From positions 1-17,409 of the forward strand of contig JBGSKV010000085.1 in NCBI GenBank assembly GCA_041740975.1: a stretch of 17,409 nt of DNA, given 5' to 3'. Below, piece after piece: positions 14,859 to 17,409 of the stretch (the first letter of the stretch is position 1; every line of letters begins with the position of its first letter). Source of the stretch: JBGSKV01 sp041740975 (GTDB lineage: Bacteria; Bdellovibrionota_B; Oligoflexia; Oligoflexales; JALZUQ01). The position numbers and the translations under genes are program-made. A model generated the notes under the pieces. That model searched no databases. It saw only the letters and a program-made list of their open reading frames with translations, and had not been told where the DNA came from.

Positions 14859-14916
14859 GGTTCATATTTCCGAGTGGTTGTTGTTCAAAACAAAGTTGAA
14901 GCTGAGGGTGAGGAAA

Positions 14917-15522
14917 ATGAAGAAACAGAATGCGGTCAAATTGGTAGGGTTTTTTGTCATCTCCATAGTGTTGGCGATTTTCGGTTTGGCTTTCGCCAAA
15001 TCACATCTTGCAAGCCACACGTTATCGTCGCCACCTCTAGGTGCGTCACTTGAAGGCGATAAAACAAAAATCTATAAAATCAAAGTCAAAAAGTCAGATG
15101 CTTCCAAAGGTTCGAAGACCATCTTAGGCTTTAGCGCTGAAACTGCCAAAGCTCTAGGAATCGATGGTGAAGCCGATTTTGAGAAAGACTTAGATCTCGT
15201 TCCTAGTGAGAAAGGTGAAGACGATTACACCAAAATTATTAAAGAAAATAAAAGCGGCAAACCTAAAATCGTAAAATCAGACTACGATTACTCAGCTGTG
15301 AAAGCTGAACTTGACCGAATTAAGGCGGCTGAAGAAAAAGCTTTGAAAGCCGAAGAGGCACAAGCTCGCAAACAATCGCAATTAGACAGCCAAGCGATCT
15401 TGAAAGATGTTGAAAAAGAAAAGAAACTGAAAGCGAAATACAAGAAACAAGTCGAGATGGAAATCAACGGAAAGTATTATATCCATGACGTTGACTATGA
15501 GTATGAAGGCTTGACCGAGTAA
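14917..15522 (+). CDS. Membrane-anchored or exported Lys/Glu-rich coiled-coil protein
   Basis: A 201-residue product, not recognised. Residues 9-27 are hydrophobic (LVGFFVISIVLAIFGLAFA) after a MKKQN start: either a cleavable signal ending AFA or an inner-membrane anchor. The rest is highly charged, with a Lys-rich segment (about 50-70) and a long Ala/Glu/Lys helix (about 127-182), a probable coiled coil, ending in a Tyr/Asp-rich tail (YYIHDVDYEYE). The start is ATG 14917, because GAGGAAA lies immediately upstream; an in-frame TTG at 14878 would add 13 basic residues but has no such site. It appears monocistronic: an operator-like dyad precedes it and a strong terminator follows. It may be a structural envelope protein. 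Confidence 0.7.
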   Translation: MKKQNAVKLVGFFVISIVLAIFGLAFAKSHLASHTLSSPPLGASLEGDKTKIYKIKVKKSDASKGSKTILGFSAETAKALGIDGEADFEKDLDLVPSEKGEDDYTKIIKENKSGKPKIVKSDYDYSAVKAELDRIKAAEEKALKAEEAQARKQSQLDSQAILKDVEKEKKLKAKYKKQVEMEINGKYYIHDVDYEYEGLTE

Positions 15523-15547
15523 GTCCTTCGCAAGTTCCAGCTTCCTG

Positions 15548-15589
15548 ACCGCATTGCACCCCTCAAAAGGTCCAATGCGGTTTTTTTTT
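15548..15589 (+). terminator. Rho-independent terminator
   Basis: A perfect 9-bp stem ACCGCATTG/CAATGCGGT (15548-15556 with 15573-15581), extended inwards by ACC/GGT across a C-C mismatch, is followed directly by nine T residues (15581-15589). It ends the transcript of the coiled-coil gene 26 nt after its stop. Confidence 0.92.
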
Positions 15590-15594
15590 GCATG

Positions 15595-15650
15595 TCGTCA
15601 TCCTGAGCGCTCTCTCCCTCACTGGTCCGGCAGACACGTATGGATGACGA
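15595..15650. repeat. REP-like palindromic element, copy 2
   Basis: Perfect 9-bp arms TCGTCATCC (15595-15603) and GGATGACGA (15642-15650) surround a 38-nt loop beginning TGAGCGCTC. The CGTCATCCT arm is shared with the element at 4231-4280, where one copy is also followed by a GAGC-type motif. It lies between the terminator and efp and encodes nothing visible. Confidence 0.5.
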
Positions 15651-15744
15651 AAACTGTTCTTGTGTTTCGCCGGTCCTAGGGTTAATTTTATGGGCTGGTT
15701 TGCTTAATAAGTGTGCTTAACAGAGCTTTCGTAAAGGACAGTCG

Positions 15745-16308
15745 ATGTACGCAACGTCGGATTTTAGCAAGGGTCTCAAAATAGAATATAACGGCAAGCC
15801 GTATATGATCGTCGATTTTCAGCATGTCAATCCGGGTAAGGGCGCGGCTTTTTGTAAAACGCGATTGAAAAACATCGAAACTGGCCAAGTGCTGGATGTG
15901 ACTTTCAAATCTGGCGATAAAGTCGCCGAAGCGGACGTCACTCTTCGCAATATGCAGTATCTCTATAAAGAAGGCGATAGTTTCGTATTCATGGACAACA
16001 CAAACTACGAGCAAGTGACGGTGACGTCCAATGAGATGGGCGATAAAATCAACTACATCATCGAAAATGCGGGAGCTATGATTACGTTTTACGATAATCG
16101 TGCCGTGAGCGTGGAAGTCCCGAATTTTGTCGAACTTAAAGTTGTCGAGACGCCACCCAACATCAAAGGTGACACCTCTGGTGGTGGCGGAAAACCTGCG
16201 AAATTAGAGACTGGTTTGACTGTCACAGTTCCATTCCACATCGCTGAAGGCGATGTGATTAGAATCGATTCGCGAACAGATGCCTACATCGAAAAAGTGA
16301 AGGGATAG
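15745..16308 (+). CDS. efp: Elongation factor P
   Basis: A 187-residue translation factor that binds between the P and E sites and relieves stalling on polyproline and similar motifs. All three EF-P beta-domains are recognisable. The domain I loop reads NPGKGAAF, with K32 equivalent to E. coli K34 (PGKGQAF), the residue lengthened by beta-lysylation in EpmA/EpmB systems; whether those enzymes exist here cannot be seen. The C-terminal domain ends with the conserved GDVIRIDSRTDAYIEKV. GTAAAGGA at 15731-15738 is a strong ribosome-binding site, 6 nt before the ATG. It lies 5 nt upstream of accB, an arrangement seen in many bacteria. Several envelope proteins in this window contain consecutive prolines (the linkers at about 11886 and 10722), natural clients of EF-P. 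Confidence 0.97.
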   Translation: MYATSDFSKGLKIEYNGKPYMIVDFQHVNPGKGAAFCKTRLKNIETGQVLDVTFKSGDKVAEADVTLRNMQYLYKEGDSFVFMDNTNYEQVTVTSNEMGDKINYIIENAGAMITFYDNRAVSVEVPNFVELKVVETPPNIKGDTSGGGGKPAKLETGLTVTVPFHIAEGDVIRIDSRTDAYIEKVKG

Positions 16309-16313
16309 CGCGC

Positions 16314-16763
16314 ATGGATCAGAAAAAAATCGAATCTCTCATGGAACTCATGAAAAAGCATGGGTTTAATGAACTAGAGATTAGTGGTGATAAAGATAAA
16401 GTCAAACTGGTGAGGCATGGCGGCTTGGCCCCAATGGCGGCGCCGATGATGTCAGCTCCCGCTCCGGTAGCCACAACCACTACACCAGTGGACACGAGTT
16501 CTGACAAACCCAACGTACTCAAGCCGGGGCAACAATATGTTTGCTCGCCGTTTGTGGGAACTTATTACGAATCGCCAACGCCCGGTTCTGATGCCTTTGT
16601 TCAAATCGGCCAAAAGATCACCAAAGGGCAAGTCCTTTGCATCGTCGAAGCTATGAAAATTATGAACGAGATCGAAGCGGATGTGGGCGGTACGGTCGTT
16701 AAAAAACTAGTCAAAAACGAAGAGCCGGTTGAGTTTGATCAGCCTTTATTTATAGTCGAATAA
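16314..16763 (+). CDS. accB: Biotin carboxyl carrier protein of acetyl-CoA carboxylase
   Basis: A 149-residue carrier that swings carboxybiotin between the AccC and AccA/AccD halves of acetyl-CoA carboxylase, the first step of fatty acid synthesis. An N-terminal helix region (1-35) is joined by a flexible Ala/Pro/Met/Thr linker (about 38-66) to the C-terminal biotinyl domain, where EAMKIMNEI carries the biotinylated K115. The segment YVCSPFVGTYYESPTPG is the usual start of that domain. The length is normal. The ATG at 16314 is 5 nt after the efp stop, with AGGG at 16301-16304 inside the end of efp, so the two are coupled. accC follows after 16 nt. Confidence 0.97.
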   Translation: MDQKKIESLMELMKKHGFNELEISGDKDKVKLVRHGGLAPMAAPMMSAPAPVATTTTPVDTSSDKPNVLKPGQQYVCSPFVGTYYESPTPGSDAFVQIGQKITKGQVLCIVEAMKIMNEIEADVGGTVVKKLVKNEEPVEFDQPLFIVE

Positions 16764-16779
16764 TTTAAAATCGATAAAT

Positions 16780-17409
16780 GTGAAAAATACGAAAGCCATT
16801 CAAAAAGTCCTCATAGCCAATCGCGGCGAGATTGCCGTGCGTGTCATTCGTGCGTGCCAAGAGCTTGGCATCAAAACGGTAGCGGTTTATTCAAAAGCCG
16901 ATCATGACTCGCTGCATACGCGCCTCGCCGACGAAAGCATCTGCATCGGACCAGGTCCGAGTGCTAAAAGTTATTTGTCCATTCCTAGTATTATGGCGGC
17001 CGCCGAAATCAGTGGCGCCGATGCCATCCATCCTGGTTATGGATTTTTGTCCGAGAACTCAAAGTTTGCCGAGATTTGCGAAAAGTCTGGCGTAACGTTT
17101 ATCGGTCCAAGTCCGACGACGATTCGAATGCTTGGCAACAAAGTAGAAGCACGCCGACTGGCAACAGAGGCGGATGTTCCACTCTTGCCGGGTAGTAAAG
17201 ATAAAATCTCTGATTTTCAAGATGCGGAAGCCCTGGCCAAGCAGATTGGCTTTCCACTTATCATCAAAGCTGCGGCGGGTGGTGGTGGGCGAGGTATGAA
17301 GATTGTGACGGAAATGTCGCAATTGCAGCGGCAATACGATATGGCCCGCAGTGAAGCCCAGGTCGCCTTTGGAGACTCAGATGTCTTTATCGAACGATAT
17401 TTGACAAAT
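16780..17409 (+). CDS. accC: Biotin carboxylase, N-terminal part (runs off right edge)
   Basis: The ATP-dependent enzyme that carboxylates biotin on AccB. The 210 codons present cover the N-terminal Rossmann-like domain (VLIANRGEIAVRVIRACQELG at 10-30, HPGYGFLSEN at 84-93) and the start of the ATP-grasp domain, with K121 and K163 matching the E. coli nucleotide-contacting lysines and the Gly-rich loop AAGGGGRGM (165-173). The catalytic C-terminal region lies beyond the window. The start is GTG 16780, about 6 codons longer than E. coli AccC; no good Shine-Dalgarno is visible before it, so translation may depend on coupling to accB. The gene continues the efp-accB-accC operon. Confidence 0.96.
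   Translation, partial: MKNTKAIQKVLIANRGEIAVRVIRACQELGIKTVAVYSKADHDSLHTRLADESICIGPGPSAKSYLSIPSIMAAAEISGADAIHPGYGFLSENSKFAEICEKSGVTFIGPSPTTIRMLGNKVEARRLATEADVPLLPGSKDKISDFQDAEALAKQIGFPLIIKAAAGGGGRGMKIVTEMSQLQRQYDMARSEAQVAFGDSDVFIERYLTN

Noticed and set aside
1..17409. CRISPR array, tRNA, rRNA, insertion sequence or prophage
   Set aside because: No regularly spaced direct repeats, no cloverleaf or rRNA-like stretch, and no transposase or integrase reading frame seen on either strand.

Overview
The window looks like chromosomal DNA of a Gram-negative, diderm, free-living or predatory bacterium. Nearly every second protein has an export signal. There are several lipoproteins, an outer-membrane beta-barrel ending in Phe, periplasmic c-type cytochromes and a possible Tat substrate, next to ordinary housekeeping genes (nth, a pepA-type aminopeptidase, efp-accB-accC). 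The style (papain-type protease, acyltransferase-PilZ fusion, many orphan lipoproteins, efp next to accBC) suggests Bdellovibrionota/Oligoflexia or another lineage once placed in the Deltaproteobacteria. This is inference from gene content; no rRNA or other phylogenetic marker was tested. Base composition looks even across the window, and I see no phage, plasmid, IS, CRISPR, tRNA or rRNA. No gap between genes exceeds 300 bases.

Layout. (1) 1-591, minus: a [2Fe-2S] ferredoxin followed 4 nt later by endonuclease III, which runs off the left edge. (2) 760-4223, plus: M17 leucyl aminopeptidase, a LolA-like periplasmic protein and an outer-membrane beta-barrel, tightly packed. (3) 4462-6032, plus: a thioredoxin-like lipoprotein overlapping by 4 nt a secreted papain-family protease with all catalytic and disulfide positions. 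(4) 9041-6041, minus: LolD/MacB-type ATPase, FtsX-type permease and an exported amidohydrolase-2 family protein. (5) 9237-10502, plus: an acyltransferase fused to a c-di-GMP-binding PilZ domain, behind a leader with competing hairpins. (6) 11594-10520, minus: a possible Tat-exported protein with paired HxH motifs, then a small exported protein; divergent from 11886-14705, plus: a two-haem lipoprotein, a one-haem lipoprotein and a cysteine-rich lipoprotein. (7) 14917-15522, plus: a membrane-anchored, Lys/Glu-rich coiled-coil protein with a strong terminator. (8) 15745-17409, plus: efp, accB and the start of accC.

How they may work together. Most of the non-housekeeping content concerns the cell envelope. 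The LolA-like protein and barrel (2) and the ABC pair (4) are components often found together, here separated by about 3 kb, and may form one envelope transport route. The thioredoxin-like lipoprotein may help the three-disulfide protease to fold. The cytochrome lipoprotein operon and its divergent partner share an unusual Pro/Thr/Ser linker style and an intergenic region with candidate promoters on both strands. They are the best candidate for an undescribed periplasmic redox system. The PilZ fusion suggests that an acyl-transfer step is controlled by c-di-GMP.

Two REP-like palindromes with TCATCCT arms (4231-4280, 15595-15650) are the only dispersed repeats seen. Domain assignments come from reading motifs by eye; no database search was run.
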